Of a stretch of DNA of 64,000 nt, positions 1-10,985 are shown piece by piece. The first letter of the stretch is position 1, and each line of letters begins with the position of its first letter. The notes beneath the pieces are model-generated. The model made no database searches. It had not been told where the DNA came from and was given only the letters and a program-made list of their open reading frames with translations. This DNA comes from Micromussa lordhowensis. Lineage: Eukaryota; Cnidaria; Anthozoa; Scleractinia; Lobophylliidae. The stretch spans positions 2,449,301-2,513,300 of the forward strand of contig OZ026605.1 of the NCBI GenBank assembly GCA_964020085.1, read 5' to 3'. The position numbers and the translations under genes were made by a program.

Positions 1-482
1 TCCACAGCTTCGTCTGTAACAGCCATGAGAGAGTTTCCGTCTGTGACGTGGTACATATAACCAGGCACCTTATTACTGTAGACGCGAAATTGATCGTTGT
101 ACACTTCGGCAGCTGCACAGTTGCTTGAATAACCATAATTCCATCCGAAGCCATAGCTTGTCGGAGCAGATGATATGCTTGCGGTCCACAGACGAGGCTC
201 TTTGCCGTACATCAGCTCGATTTTGACCTTTTTGTACGGTCCGCTGAAGTCCAGTCGCACGACCGCTTGCCCGTCGCACTGATCCGTGGCTGAGGAAGCA
301 GTTGGCCCATGGATGAAGCTGACATGAGTTTTAACTGCATCTGCTGATGGTATGACACTGCCTGACCGTAGATCTACCTCCACTTCTAGCTTGTTTGTGC
401 ACTGCAGAACTGAATTACATTGTAGCCCGTTAGTATAAGAAGTGACATATAACGTTATGAGTATAACTACACATTTCTCCAT
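1..482 (-). CDS. Secreted protein of unknown function, 5' part only (runs off the left edge)
   Basis: An open frame runs leftwards from an ATG at 482-480 to the window edge without a stop, giving 160 complete codons. The first 19 residues form a clear signal peptide (Met-Glu-Lys-Cys, then a hydrophobic stretch through VVILITLYV, ending near TNG), so the product probably enters the secretory pathway. The rest looks like a folded extracellular domain: cysteine-bearing start (LQCNSVLQC), alternating beta-like stretches, then aromatic- and Gly-rich segments (YGFGWNYGYSSNC). Codon use is ordinary and there are no internal stops or obvious splice sites. I do not recognise the family. The remaining exons and the C-terminus lie outside the window, so no function is proposed. 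Confidence 0.72.
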   Translation of the reverse strand, partial: MEKCVVILITLYVTSYTNGLQCNSVLQCTNKLEVEVDLRSGSVIPSADAVKTHVSFIHGPTASSATDQCDGQAVVRLDFSGPYKKVKIELMYGKEPRLWTASISSAPTSYGFGWNYGYSSNCAAAEVYNDQFRVYSNKVPGYMYHVTDGNSLMAVTDEAV

Positions 483-3400
483 GCTACAGAGCTATTTGCT
501 TTCGTATCCGCACGAACGGTCAGACTCGGAACAAAAGCTTGAAAATGGCAGCGCGGAACTGAAAACAGCTGTGCTCGTTCCGAATAAAAGCTAAGAAAGG
601 CAATACAGTGGAAGGCTTGTTAATGAGAACATTGAAATGATTAGAAGCGCCACTAAACAGAAGAACTTTCAAACCTTTTATGTGGAACAGCAGAAAAACA
701 ATGCGGAGCGGTGATTGGAACTGAAAGAGGCGCATTGTGTTCCTCAGTTGTTTTCAGCTAGTAAATGTTGGTCCTGTTGTCAGCTTTGATCCAAAACGAC
801 GCGTTAATTGAAAACTCAGTGAAATGCAAATCTTGATCAACAAGCAGCGACTCAATCTCCGGAAAAACTGAGTAGAAATCCAAGGCACAGCGTTGGCAAG
901 AGCGAACAGTATTAATGCCAGGTATGGGTTCACTGTCCGGTCCGTCGGTGTTGATAATTACCCAGTGAATTGCTATCTGTCGAATGCCGTTGATGTGGAT
1001 CACTTAACGCTCTTCATAAGAGAATTTGTATATGCCCTTAATGAAGTGTAGACATTTCCTATGGTGCGAGCGAACGACGCTGCGGTCAGAGTCAACGCGG
1101 GATCAAATGTCGACTTTTTTGGCGTCAACTTGTAAATTTCACACGATGCTAAGCAGTTTATTGGGTTTAGCTTGGAATACTATGTAAACCGAGACCCCGA
1201 CAATAATAGATTTACTCGTATGTTGCGTCAATTTAACGTTTATGAGATAAAAAGTTTGCTAACCTCACGCCCTTTAAGCGGTTGTATATCGCTAGGAACA
1301 ATCGAAAGGCAAACGAATGTGACAAGTGAAGTTTTGGAAACTCTACGTTTTCAAAGTTAAATTATTACATAGTAATCATTTAGCCAAGGGCGCCTAGTGA
1401 TAACTTCTTCCAATTTTTGCTCATCGATATTTCTGCCAAGAAACCAATGATATTCTTATTTGGAATGCTGTCATACGGTATTCAGAGACCATATTTATCT
1501 GTCGACTCTCCCATTGGTCAAAGGTTTTTGACATCAACTGTCAATCGCTTGTCTTTAAAGGTTTAATTTACGTCTAGAAAAAATTTTCATGCCTTCAGCG
1601 TGTGTTAAAAAAAAATCATTTGTGTCTGGCGGTGTTACGAAAAACTATGCAGCGTCATTTGATTGCTGCGATAACGTTTGGCTTTCAATAACATTGTTTA
1701 CAACCTTGGCTGCCTTGTCTTAAGTAAAGTGGACGACGGAAAAACACTTTATGAGAACGTGAGCGAATCGGCCTTTCATCTACTCAATTTCCTCTCTGAT
1801 ATCACGTCTCTCAAGAGCACTTGAAACAAATTTAGTTTTCCCTGGGTTGTGTTTTCTCTAGAAACCAATGACAAGAAATTTTCTTTTTTTCGTCCACGCT
1901 CAAAAAAGCGTGCCTTTTTTATTCTGTACTTTGGAACGTTCTTGCAAGCTGATTTTTTTTGCTTTATCGCTTTTGCATTTAGTAAGGTAAAGCCCCAGTA
2001 TTCATCGGTTTTTGCGTTTTTATATATACGTATTGCGCAGCGTGAAATCAAATTATCCACGACAACTAATAATTTTATTTATTGTGTTTTATGCTTATCT
2101 TTTTGTCTGAGTTTGTAAGAACAGGAACAGAACTTTCTATAAGCTTCTTTCTGCTCTTATTCACCACGCATCCAGTGTCCTTTGAGAGTACCGATCGAAT
2201 AACAAAGGTTAAAAATTTTGATACGAGATGAAATATAGCTTTGAAATGGTCATGATACTTCTCACAGCTTGACAGAAACTCAAATGTGTGATGAGTGACT
2301 TAATATTGTCTGAACGTTTGAAATTTTTTGGCAAGAGTGACCTAACCCTTGGGCGTGAATAAGGCTGAGGAACAGCACGTATCTTATATCCAATATTTTT
2401 TTCTTAAGTTATTTGCCAAAGAGTATTTTTAGCCGTGCGAGAACTCGTTAAATAAAACATGTACCGTCAAAGGTATTTCCATATCAATGTATGTCTGTGC
2501 TAGCGTTGGGTTATTCCTTATCCTTTAATCGGATTTTTTTGTTAAATGCTATGTTTTCGATAGTACTTAGTTTTGCTAAGCCTTTTCGCTTTGTTTTTTC
2601 TCAGTTCCTGAACCTTCTTCACGTTGTTTTTTACGTATTTTCTCGGCAAATCGGAAAGCCGGCTCAACCTTCGACTCGCAATTAAGCGGCGCTTTTAGCC
2701 AGAAAACAAACTCAGCGTTTTTCTCGGTTACCAATCATTAACAGACAGAAAAAGTTTTGAAAATGGCGATATTTTTACATAAGATAACATCAATTCTTAC
2801 ACTTCATTGGGAAATATATCTTTGTTATTAACTATACGTGCTGATAAGTGCCGAAACACTCGTCGCACCGGCTTGGGTCAGTGTTTTGTCCGCGGTGTGT
2901 GGCAGAATTTTAACCCGGGTGCTAACGCGGATAAACCTCAGTTATGCTTTTAGAGGTAGATTCTGGCTTTTAATTTGTTTGCGCATCAAAATGGCCTTGA
3001 TAGGCTTTGAATGTTTAATCGACAGCTAAGAATCGAGGGTTTTAATATCGGTGGCTGGCGAACAGAGAAACTTCCTGCTAAAAAGAGCTGACATTTTTTC
3101 TCCAATGTGTCAAGCGATAAATAAGTGGCAAACCGCATTAGTTATTTTACCCGGCAGAATGATACCTGAAAAAAAGCTTACCACAATTCAGATATTGGGG
3201 AAAAAACTGTTCCTTATGAACAACAAAATTGAAACGCTGTGTTCAATTCTTATCTATGCTTTTTTATTGCACAGAAAAGGGAGAAGTCCCTCTCATAACT
3301 CATTCTTCTTTGATAGTTATTGTATAGTGAGAATTTAAAATGTTTTTGTCAGGTATGTATCATGAAAATACTGCCAATATTTCGAGAAATTAGATCTGCT

Positions 3401-4194
3401 ATTATCTACTTTTGAACGTGAAACCGAAATACTTTCCATTGGCAGACGGAAGGCGACGGGCGGACTGCATCCTTGCAAAAGAATAATGTCTTCATCGAAA
3501 AAGAAAACAAACACTTTAAAATTCAGCTTTTTTCCTGTGGAGCATTTAGAATCTTCCTCAAGTTATCTTAATAATGGTAATAATGGTTGGTGCCAGTTAT
3601 TCAAATCACATGACGTAACACATTTCTACGCAGAGAGCATTTCATGACAAACTCCTAATTTCAAACTGTTCCAAGAACCTTCAAGCTCACTGGCATGGCG
3701 CAAAATCTTGAAAACATTCCCAGGAGGATTACTGAATGAAACGTAAAACGCACTACAAAAATAACATATTTAGTTCGGGATTTTTTACAAAAGGCTATAT
3801 ATAAATATAGGTGAAACTGACTGAAGCTACACACACATGAAATTTATTATTGGGTTCTTTAAATAGATTCTGGCCATACCCTAAATATATAACTATCAAC
3901 GTGATCAAGATTAATTAGATGAATTGATCAGTCAGCATATGATTACGGCCAGGACGTGAGAAATGTCGGGCATTTATTATTTTTTTTCGCCCACTTAACA
4001 TGTCTAAGTTCTAGACTCAAAAATAGCCGAAGATTCCAGGGTAGCTAAATCATAAAAATTTTAACCAAAGTGCTGATGGGAACAAAACTTTCAATGAGTT
4101 AGTTTGATCGATATTTTATGTTTGATACATACATACATCATCACTTTTCTTTACCCTCGGATTTTAAGAGTAGCTTATGCAGCTAACTTCTCCG

Positions 4195-4355
4195 AGCATT
4201 TAACCATTAGATGAGAGATAGACCACCACACCGGGAACTACGTCCCCTGCTCTTTTCGAACAGTGTGTGGGTTCTTTTACGTCCCACAGAATTAATTATG
4301 AAGAGTTGTGAGACGGGGCCTACGGTTTATCGTCTTTATCCTTATCCGATAAAAT
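4195..4355 (+). repeat. Probable dispersed repeat (accaccacaccgggaactacg family)
   Basis: The segment with 'ccacaccgggaactacg' followed by 'gtgtgggttcttttacgtcc' and 'gagttgtgagacggggcc' resembles a motif string I associate with a repeat common in cnidarian and other invertebrate genomes. There is only one copy in this window, so repetitiveness is inferred, not seen. A 218-codon frame crosses it and the neighbouring inverted-repeat element. I treat that frame as chance. Confidence 0.35.
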
Positions 4356-4730
4356 CAGCTGGTAGTCAGTGGCTCGTTCTCAGTTTCCATCTACAACTTC
4401 GATTGCTTATGGATCAAGGATTTGCCCTCACCAACGATATTGCCTGGCAGTCTAATTGTTTACTAGTAAACCATTGTGTCATGCGCCTATCATTAAGCTA
4501 TTGCTTCATATTGGACGCACAAAATGCTATGTATGTATTCAGTATATGTTTTACATCGAAAAGATCAGTTTCCAAGAGTACATTTTTTAATGTTCATTTT
4601 TGGGTCGGTATTTACCTTCATTCCTGTGACAATGTCCGCCATGTTGAATTTGGCAGGGAAATGAGCCCGCGAAAACTGGCCAGGGACGTAGATGTGGTCA
4701 GCACTGGGCACGAGCGACCGCAAAAGCCGA

Positions 4731-4894
4731 TAGAGTGTTTTCACATGACGTCACGGCAGCAAAATAATCAAATGGCGGCCATGTTGATGTACCAAGCCAG
4801 TCCTGTGGGAGTTGAACTCTTTTCTTATGTAAACACTTCCTTTTGGTCAAATCAATTTTGCACGTGAGCAGGCCACGTGAGTGAAAACGCTCTA
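4731..4894. mobile_element. MITE with 14-bp terminal inverted repeats, copy 1
   Basis: The left end reads TAGAGTGTTTTCAC and the right end GTGAAAACGCTCTA, which are inverted repeats with one mismatch. A TA dinucleotide at each outer edge would fit a TA-target Tc1/mariner-type element. The interior includes 'tgacgtcacg', 'atggcggccatgttg' and 'cctgtgggagttgaactctt'. The same interior is found inverted at 41838-42014, which shows the element is dispersed. No transposase is encoded. Confidence 0.75.
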
Positions 4895-6351
4895 TCAGTC
4901 CAATGAAAGCTAAGATTTTCACACTCAACTCAGAAAAAGTGAATTGTAAGCTGCATTTCTTACTGTCTTAACGCATAGTCGACCAGCGGGATCTTCCATT
5001 TTGCGAATACGAAATATTTCTTTCATAAATCTTGAAACCTCTCGAGTGTAGCACAAAACGGGACCAATTTGTGATCTGAACCTACCTAAAAGGGCGGGCC
5101 AAACATTCAAACAATTTACGGAAAGGTTCGTCTGAACGAATGAACCGCACTCTGTTTTGCTCTCAAAACAGTTACAGCAACCTTTTTAATGATACTTTTG
5201 AAACAACATAAACAATAACTTGTGGGAATCGATAAAACAATTTATAAATGGTCGAAAGATTGCTGCAAATTCATGCAAATCGCGCGACTGATTTTCATGC
5301 TAAACGATTTAAAAATTTTCATTAACGCATGCGACAATTAAGTTTTCTACAATATTTGTTTATATGTATTTCAATCATCACTGTCTCGTTATTAAATTTT
5401 AAAGGCGGCCCCACAGTCAAGCCTACAAGTGTAACGAATCCATTCAAATCTCCTCATCAGCTGAGGACATTTTCTTACGGCCGTTCTCCATAACTTAATT
5501 TCCCTTGTTACCGATAAAAGCTACCCAACTTTTATCAAGGGTTGGGCTGTCACCAGTTACAAGCATCGAATACTTACTAAAAATTAATTGGTTGTTAATT
5601 AGATTAAATGAATAATTTTAATTTGTAAATTTGTAATCTTGTCAATTTATCTTTTCTAGAATGAAAGGCCGAATAATTTGATTCTGTAACTGTTGATTGA
5701 GAAGTGTGGAGGTTTTCTGAAAATTATTTCCATTAACCTATCAGAGTACTTTATAATGAATTCGTAAATCTATTTACATCTGTGAAATCTTATTTTGACA
5801 ACGTGCTGTTTTAGGTGCTAAGTGAGACAACCTCTTTCGTGCCAGAGCACAGGCAGCTCAAACTCAGGTTTTGAGCGTTCATTGTGTAATCGGTTTTGCG
5901 TGACCCTGGCTATGTACTAAAAATTCCATAAAATTAACAAGATGAATTTACTTTTGCTATTTCCTGTGTCCTTTTGGCGATTTTTTCGATCCTGTTTTGT
6001 TTTCCTTCCTAGAAGGAAAGACCAGGATGGAAAAAAATTCGGCTTCTGCAGTTCGCTTACAAAGTTTATTCTTCCTTTATTAGTGCTATTTCTTGAGACA
6101 GCTGAACAGAGCTGCATTAAGAAACCTTGAGCTAATAAACTGCTCAACTGCTCCACTGTCTTGCATGTCTCGGGAATTACAGCTGTGGTTTTACAGACGA
6201 GAAAATGAGATTAGAATTGAGTGGTTTTTCTGCATTCCGGAGACGTTCATCAAACTTCCTTCGTGAAAACAAATACTCACGGGAGGCAAAAATTTATCTA
6301 AGGCGTGATAACACAAATCTTACTGACGTCAAATACGTTATCTTACTATAG

Positions 6352-6999
6352 CAAAAAATGAATAATATAAAGGCAGAAACCGACACAACGTAAAATGTTT
6401 TTTTTGAAGGTATACTATATTTCGGCTGGCCAAACCAGCCTTCTTCAGGTACAATGGAAATTTTTGCATCGGGATGTGTTTTATATGGAGCATATTACCG
6501 GAAATACGTAAAAATAATTGACAGTGTAAATTACAGATAAACATAAGGTGAAATAAAATAATAAATAAACAAAATAAAGTAAAAGGAAACGATTAAAATG
6601 TTTCTTCACGGATGTTCAGACCATCAGGAACAATTGTTCTGCCTTTTTGAATTAAAAAGCCTCCCTGGACTTACGAATGGAGTCTCGGTCAAAAACGATT
6701 TTTTCGATGGGTATTAATTGCATGTCGCTAGCAGTGTGGTTAGTAGAGGACAGGAAATGTTCTGCGGCTGTAGTAGGTTTGGCGTTAGGGTTATCTATGG
6801 TACGGCGGTGTTCATTAAATCGGTCTTTTAAACGTCGTTTCGTCTCTCCTATGTATTGTAAATTACAACGGTTACACTGAATTATGTAGATTCTTAGTGT
6901 CACAGGTAAGGTTAGATTTTATGGGGCGCGTTTCACCGGTGGAAAAGAAAGTATATGTAGTGAGTCCGTGAGAAATGTAGGGGCAAGTAGCGCAAAAAA
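6352..6999 (-). mobile_element. 5'-truncated Penelope-like retroelement with GIY-YIG endonuclease fragment
   Basis: On the minus strand, 6900-6655 encodes a GIY-YIG nuclease segment: IIQCNRCNLQYIGETKRR, then LKDRFNEHR, then AEHF and a C-terminal IEKI stretch. Just upstream, in another frame (about 6995-6872), lies the Cys/His-type lead-in CATCPYISHG and later FTCDTKNL-like residues (here LTCDTKNL). That order is known from Penelope-like elements, where the nuclease follows the reverse transcriptase. The frame break near 6890 and the missing reverse transcriptase make the copy dead. A tail motif 'tttcggctggccaaaccagc' lies near 6418. The block is absent from units 2-5, so it inserted into unit 1 alone. 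Confidence 0.78.
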
Positions 7000-8667
7000 A
7001 AGAAGAGTTCCCACTGTACGATATATTTCCTGTATATATAGAAATGAAAGTGGAAATAAACGTGCAGTTTTGATAGGTAAATATGGGGAGAAGATTCATC
7101 TGCTAGGACCTGAGATAGAGACTTTTACGCATGAAAAAACAAAGCACTGTTGATTTATATAAAAGGGCCGCTAGGTGATGCAAATACGAGGAAACATCAC
7201 GAACGGGTATTCATCCGGTTGCACAGAAAAAAGAAGCAGCGATTAACAGATGAAAGAAGAAAAACAATCTCTAATATAAGGTTTTTAACATATAATTTAC
7301 GTAATAGAGAAGTAACGAAAGTTACTGCAAATTCAATTTCACGAGTTCTAGCCGCCATCTTGACACTTTATGGAGGAAGAAGACATAATTATGTTACCAG
7401 AAGGGACCTAAGCTGCTCATAACACACAAGATCAGAGCTCTACTGAGAGCTTTTTTATTTCTTGATGGGGAGTTTGGGTTAAGTGTGTTGATCTTGCGGC
7501 AGGAAAGCGAGAGTTTTCAAATGATAATAATGAAAACTCAGCTGGATGCAGACTTCCAGGTGTTCTTATTTAGAAAATAACTTTTAACGAAAATACACGC
7601 ACTGATTGGTTTAAAATCGTTAGTTCTAGCACGAGCACGAGCTGTTCCGTGTTTCTATAGAGGTTTAGGAATACCAGTGGAAGTTTGAGAGAACTCGAGA
7701 AAGCTGTGGAAACACTCGCCTGCCGGCTTATTTTCCCACAGCATTTCTCGTTCTTCCAAACTTTAAATCGTGTTTCTATAACTCGATAAAAACAAGGTAC
7801 ATGCTTTCTATTTCTTGATGAGAAGTAATCATCATACTGGAAAGAACTGAAGGTGTGTTGTTTGGGGTTTTGTTTTGTTGTTATTCTTGCCAGAATCAGC
7901 TCGAACATAATTTGATTACCAACTTGGAAAACCTACTTATCTGTTCAATTAGATCCAATGTGATCACGAGCTTAAAACAAAACACAGTTCTTATGTCAAT
8001 GAAGGAGAAACGCAAACGCGTATAAACAGCTTAAAGTCGTTTTCCGATAATACATAATCCACGAGACCCTGCCAAATTTAATTGCTCAATACCTTTAGAA
8101 AATATTGCAAATAAACAAAAAAAGAACCTTAAGGTCACTGTACTGGCATAACTTTGTTTCATGCAAACATGACAAAACTTTATTTTATCGTCGTCGGCAT
8201 CCGCTCTTTAACAACAAACTGGTGCATAGGGCAGCGATAATCCTGACCGCTTCCTTAGTGTTTATTTCCTCTCGGTGCCTGAGTCGCCTCTTGTAAAACT
8301 CTATCTCACTTCAACATTTTCAAGTGGCAGGTGTCACTACTGGAAACGGAAATCTCCCTGGCCAGCTATTTCCATCTTCAAATCCTGATTTTTCTGAATC
8401 TGATTTTCACCAAACGACGAATTCGCTCAATCAATTTACGGCATCTATATCAATAAGATAACTACGGCCATTATCTCTTACACTCAAAGCTACCTCTATG
8501 AAGATACGACAGTTTATTTTTTACGTACTTTTGTGTGGCAAGTATCAATTAGATCAGGACATAGGTCGCACATTCTAGGGTAATATCTCTATAATGAACA
8601 TGTTTTGCGGTTTTGGCAAAGGAAATTTTGTTTTTAACTTGTCACACAAAATTAGCTTGACCTATGT

Positions 8668-9153
8668 ATGAAACAAGCCGCAAGCCACGCCCAACATTAC
8701 GACCTCCAGAGCTGTTCAAAATACCTCCAAGGAACGAAGCTTAAGGCATGTTTATGTTTTGCCTTTCTTGTGTTTAACACGGAGACCCGATCTGGCAAAC
8801 AACAGGAAACGAATATTTATAGTTTAATAGTAAAAATCTTAGCTATGCGAAGAAACAAAATTAAAGCGGATTTTCTGTGCAAAATACATTTCAATCTTGC
8901 CCAAATCTGTGTCTTCCAGGCACGTCAGTTTTGTCTCAGTTTGTTGACGTTGTATTCCTTACTTATACCAGTTTTTCTAGGTGAGAATTACCCATTAGGC
9001 AGTGAACAGAACATACAGCTGCACGGAGAAAAGATGTTGGCGTCTCTTTCCTCTAACCGTTCTTTGGCTTGTGCTTATCTTTCTGTGCAAGATAATCTAA
9101 ATCAAAAGAAGCCGTCTATACGCCTCGTAATGGATACAACGGTTCTTAGTTGA
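8668..9153 (+). other. 161-codon open frame in unit 1, probably not a gene
   Basis: This is the longest open frame in the array and is repeated intact in unit 3 (18026-18511). In unit 2 a stop breaks it, leaving only 13233-13583. In unit 4 it is broken near 23160-23420, and in unit 5 it is split over two frames (27048-27322, then 27344-27550). The translation has no recognisable domain, and changes between copies do not look confined to third codon positions. I list it because its survival in two units might mislead a gene finder. Confidence 0.3.
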
Positions 9154-9449
9154 GTTGCAATTATCTCGATGTTAATACTAATTCGTGAAGTATGTCCAAA
9201 ACCTCGGGTTCTTTCATTTTTGTGGTTAATCTCTAAATGGGCATCTTAATTCATTTAATCCCAAAGTATGTTTAGCGCCCTTTCTCTTAAGCATAACATT
9301 TAAACGGAAGATGCCAACCGCTTCACGCATCTAAACTGTCTTATTTTTACAGGCTGTCTTTGGCTAATGGTATCATGTTCTGAACACGCTTTGTCACATA
9401 ACGTTTCAATATTTTCCGGTTTGCTTACAAGATTCCAAGATTCCTAGGA

Positions 9450-9755
9450 GGCACTGTGGCCTCAAGGTTAGTGCGCTGGTCTCTAGATCGAGCGGTCCGG
9501 GTTTGAGCCCTAGTGGGGAACATTGTGTTGTGTTCTTGGGCAAGACACTTTACTATCACAGTGCCCGTCTCCACACAGTTGTATACTGGAATGGGTACTG
9601 GCAAATGTAATGCTGGGGGTAACCCTGCGATGGACTAGCATCCCATCCAGGGGGAAGTAGAAATACTCCTAGTCGATTCATGCGAACAGAACTGGAGAGA
9701 AGCTGATGGACCACTTGGCTCGTATGCAAACTTTACCTTTGAGTCCTTTTTACTC
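9450..9755 (+). mobile_element. tRNA-derived SINE in unit 1
   Basis: The left end has RNA polymerase III promoter-like boxes: an A-box region 'ctcaaggttagtgcg' and a B-box region 'ggtccgggtttgagccc'. It is followed by a body with 'cttgggcaagacactttact' and 'gggtaaccctgcgatggact'. The same element occurs at the same site in units 2, 3 and 5, so it was there before the array grew. It is a SINE body rather than a working tRNA: no cloverleaf closes. Confidence 0.75.
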
Positions 9756-10049
9756 AGTTTGACAGGATTCCAGATTATTTCAGAAGAGCTCGATAGTTTT
9801 GCCGTAAGCCATTGCAGACCTTAACTTAAAGCACTTAAAATACGGAAGGAAGGACTAAGATTTTTTATGTATTCTTGAATAATCAAGTACCTTATAAAGA
9901 AGACAATCTGAAGAATTAATTGTGTTTCAGATACTCTTCGCTCCATGTTATAACCTCTACTCTCTCTCTCTATCTGTACATTTCGAATCACACCCTTAGT
10001 AATAAAAATAAGTCAGCTATCCACGAAAAAATAACTAAAAGAAATGAAA

Positions 10050-10191
10050 TCAATTTCTAGCACTTTGACAGTGCCTAGCAACCACCGCAACCATGGCAAC
10101 AACAGCAACGCTGACGACCATAGCCGAAGCGATTACGACGATCACAACCGAGGACACGACGAAAGCATTGTCGGAGGTATCAAGTTGAACG
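10050..10191 (-). pseudogene. Copy of the 3' coding end of the sulfatase-like gene (unit 1/2 junction)
   Basis: On the minus strand this reproduces the membrane-anchor and tail codons and the stop region of the intact gene (29401-29542). It ends abruptly at AACG, where unit 2 sequence begins. No other part of the gene is present, so it cannot yield a sulfatase-like protein. Confidence 0.85.
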
Positions 10192-10914
10192 GTTTAAAAC
10201 TTTTCACAAACGCATGGGACATGTAAGTGTTCTACAATATTTGTTTATATGTTTTTCAATCACGACTGTCTCGTTATTAAATTTTTGAAGGCGGTTCCAC
10301 AGTCAAGCTTGCAAGTGTAACGAATCCATTCAAAGCTTTTATCTCCTCGTCAGCAGACGACATTTTCTTACGGTTCTCCATAACTAAATTTCCTTTGTTA
10401 CCGATCGATAAAAGCTACCCAACTTTTAATGACCCGCTATAATTAACTAGATAGTTATCAAGGGTTGGGCTGTCACCAGTTACAAACATCGAATACCTAA
10501 AAAGAAATAATTGGTTGCTAATTAGATTAAATGATTAATTTTAATTTGTAAATTTGTAATCTTGTCAATTTTTCTTTTCTAGAATAAAAGGCCGAATAAT
10601 TGATTATGCAACTGTTGACTGAATAGCGTTAAGGTTTGCTGTGAATTAATTCCATTAACCTGCTCAGAGTACTTTATTATGGATTCGTGAATTTATTTAT
10701 ATCTGTGAAAGGTGCGAAGTGAGAAGTTCTTGTGGTTGAGGCCAACCTTTTTCGTGCCAGAGCACAGGCAGCCCAAACTCACGTTTCGAGCGGTCGGTGG
10801 GCAGATGACCTTGGCTATGTAATCAAAATTCAGTAAATTAACAAAATGAACTTACGTTTGCTATTTCCTGCTGTGTCCTTTTGGCGATTTTTTAGATCCT
10901 GTTTTTTCCTTTCT

Positions 10915-10985
10915 GAATGAATGAATGAATGACTTTATTTAAGTGTCAATAGTATTTAGCTTAATAAAAAGACTAATAGGAAGGA
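10915..10985 (-). mobile_element. LINE 3' tail with (ATTC)n end, shared by units 2-5
   Basis: The sequence 'gaatgaatgaatgaatgac' followed by 'tttatttaagtgtcaatag' reads, on the minus strand, as a non-LTR 3' end with an ATTC microsatellite tail. The same insertion sits at the same site in units 3 (near 15360), 4 (near 20885) and 5 (near 24844). Unit 1 has the empty site near 6010. A related tail sits in a sulfatase-gene intron near 32070. Confidence 0.6.

Larger units (their letters stand above)
483..5302. other. Intergenic region without a convincing gene
   Basis: Reading frames here are short and biased by AT-rich runs. A minus-strand frame at 758-1003 (81 codons) has a protein-like composition but no recognisable domain and no clear splice context, so it is at best an old exon or transposon remnant. 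Apart from the dispersed repeat near 4195-4350 and the inverted-repeat element at 4731-4894, I see nothing structured. Confidence 0.6.
5303..10187. repeat. Array unit 1 (4885 bp, outermost)
   Basis: This unit starts where similarity to the others begins, at AACGATTTAAAA. It is the only unit that lacks the LINE 3' tail beginning gaatgaatg found in units 2-5, and the only one carrying the Penelope-like insertion near 6352-6999. It contains a SINE copy at 9450-9755. Its left edge has no gene fragment, which makes it the original downstream flank. Confidence 0.82.

Noticed and set aside
4211..4867. 218-codon plus-strand open frame
   Set aside because: It crosses a probable dispersed repeat and runs through most of the MITE at 4731-4894, with no domain and no splice context. 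Chance openness is the simplest reading.
9450..9535. Possible tRNA genes in the array units
   Set aside because: A- and B-box-like motifs are present, but no cloverleaf closes and the same sequence continues into a shared SINE body.
10044..10226. Conserved small Asn/Asp/His-rich peptide (plus strand) recurring near 14500, 23961 and 29395
   Set aside because: It is antisense to the membrane-anchor codons of the sulfatase-like gene. Recurrence comes from the duplicated gene-end fragments.
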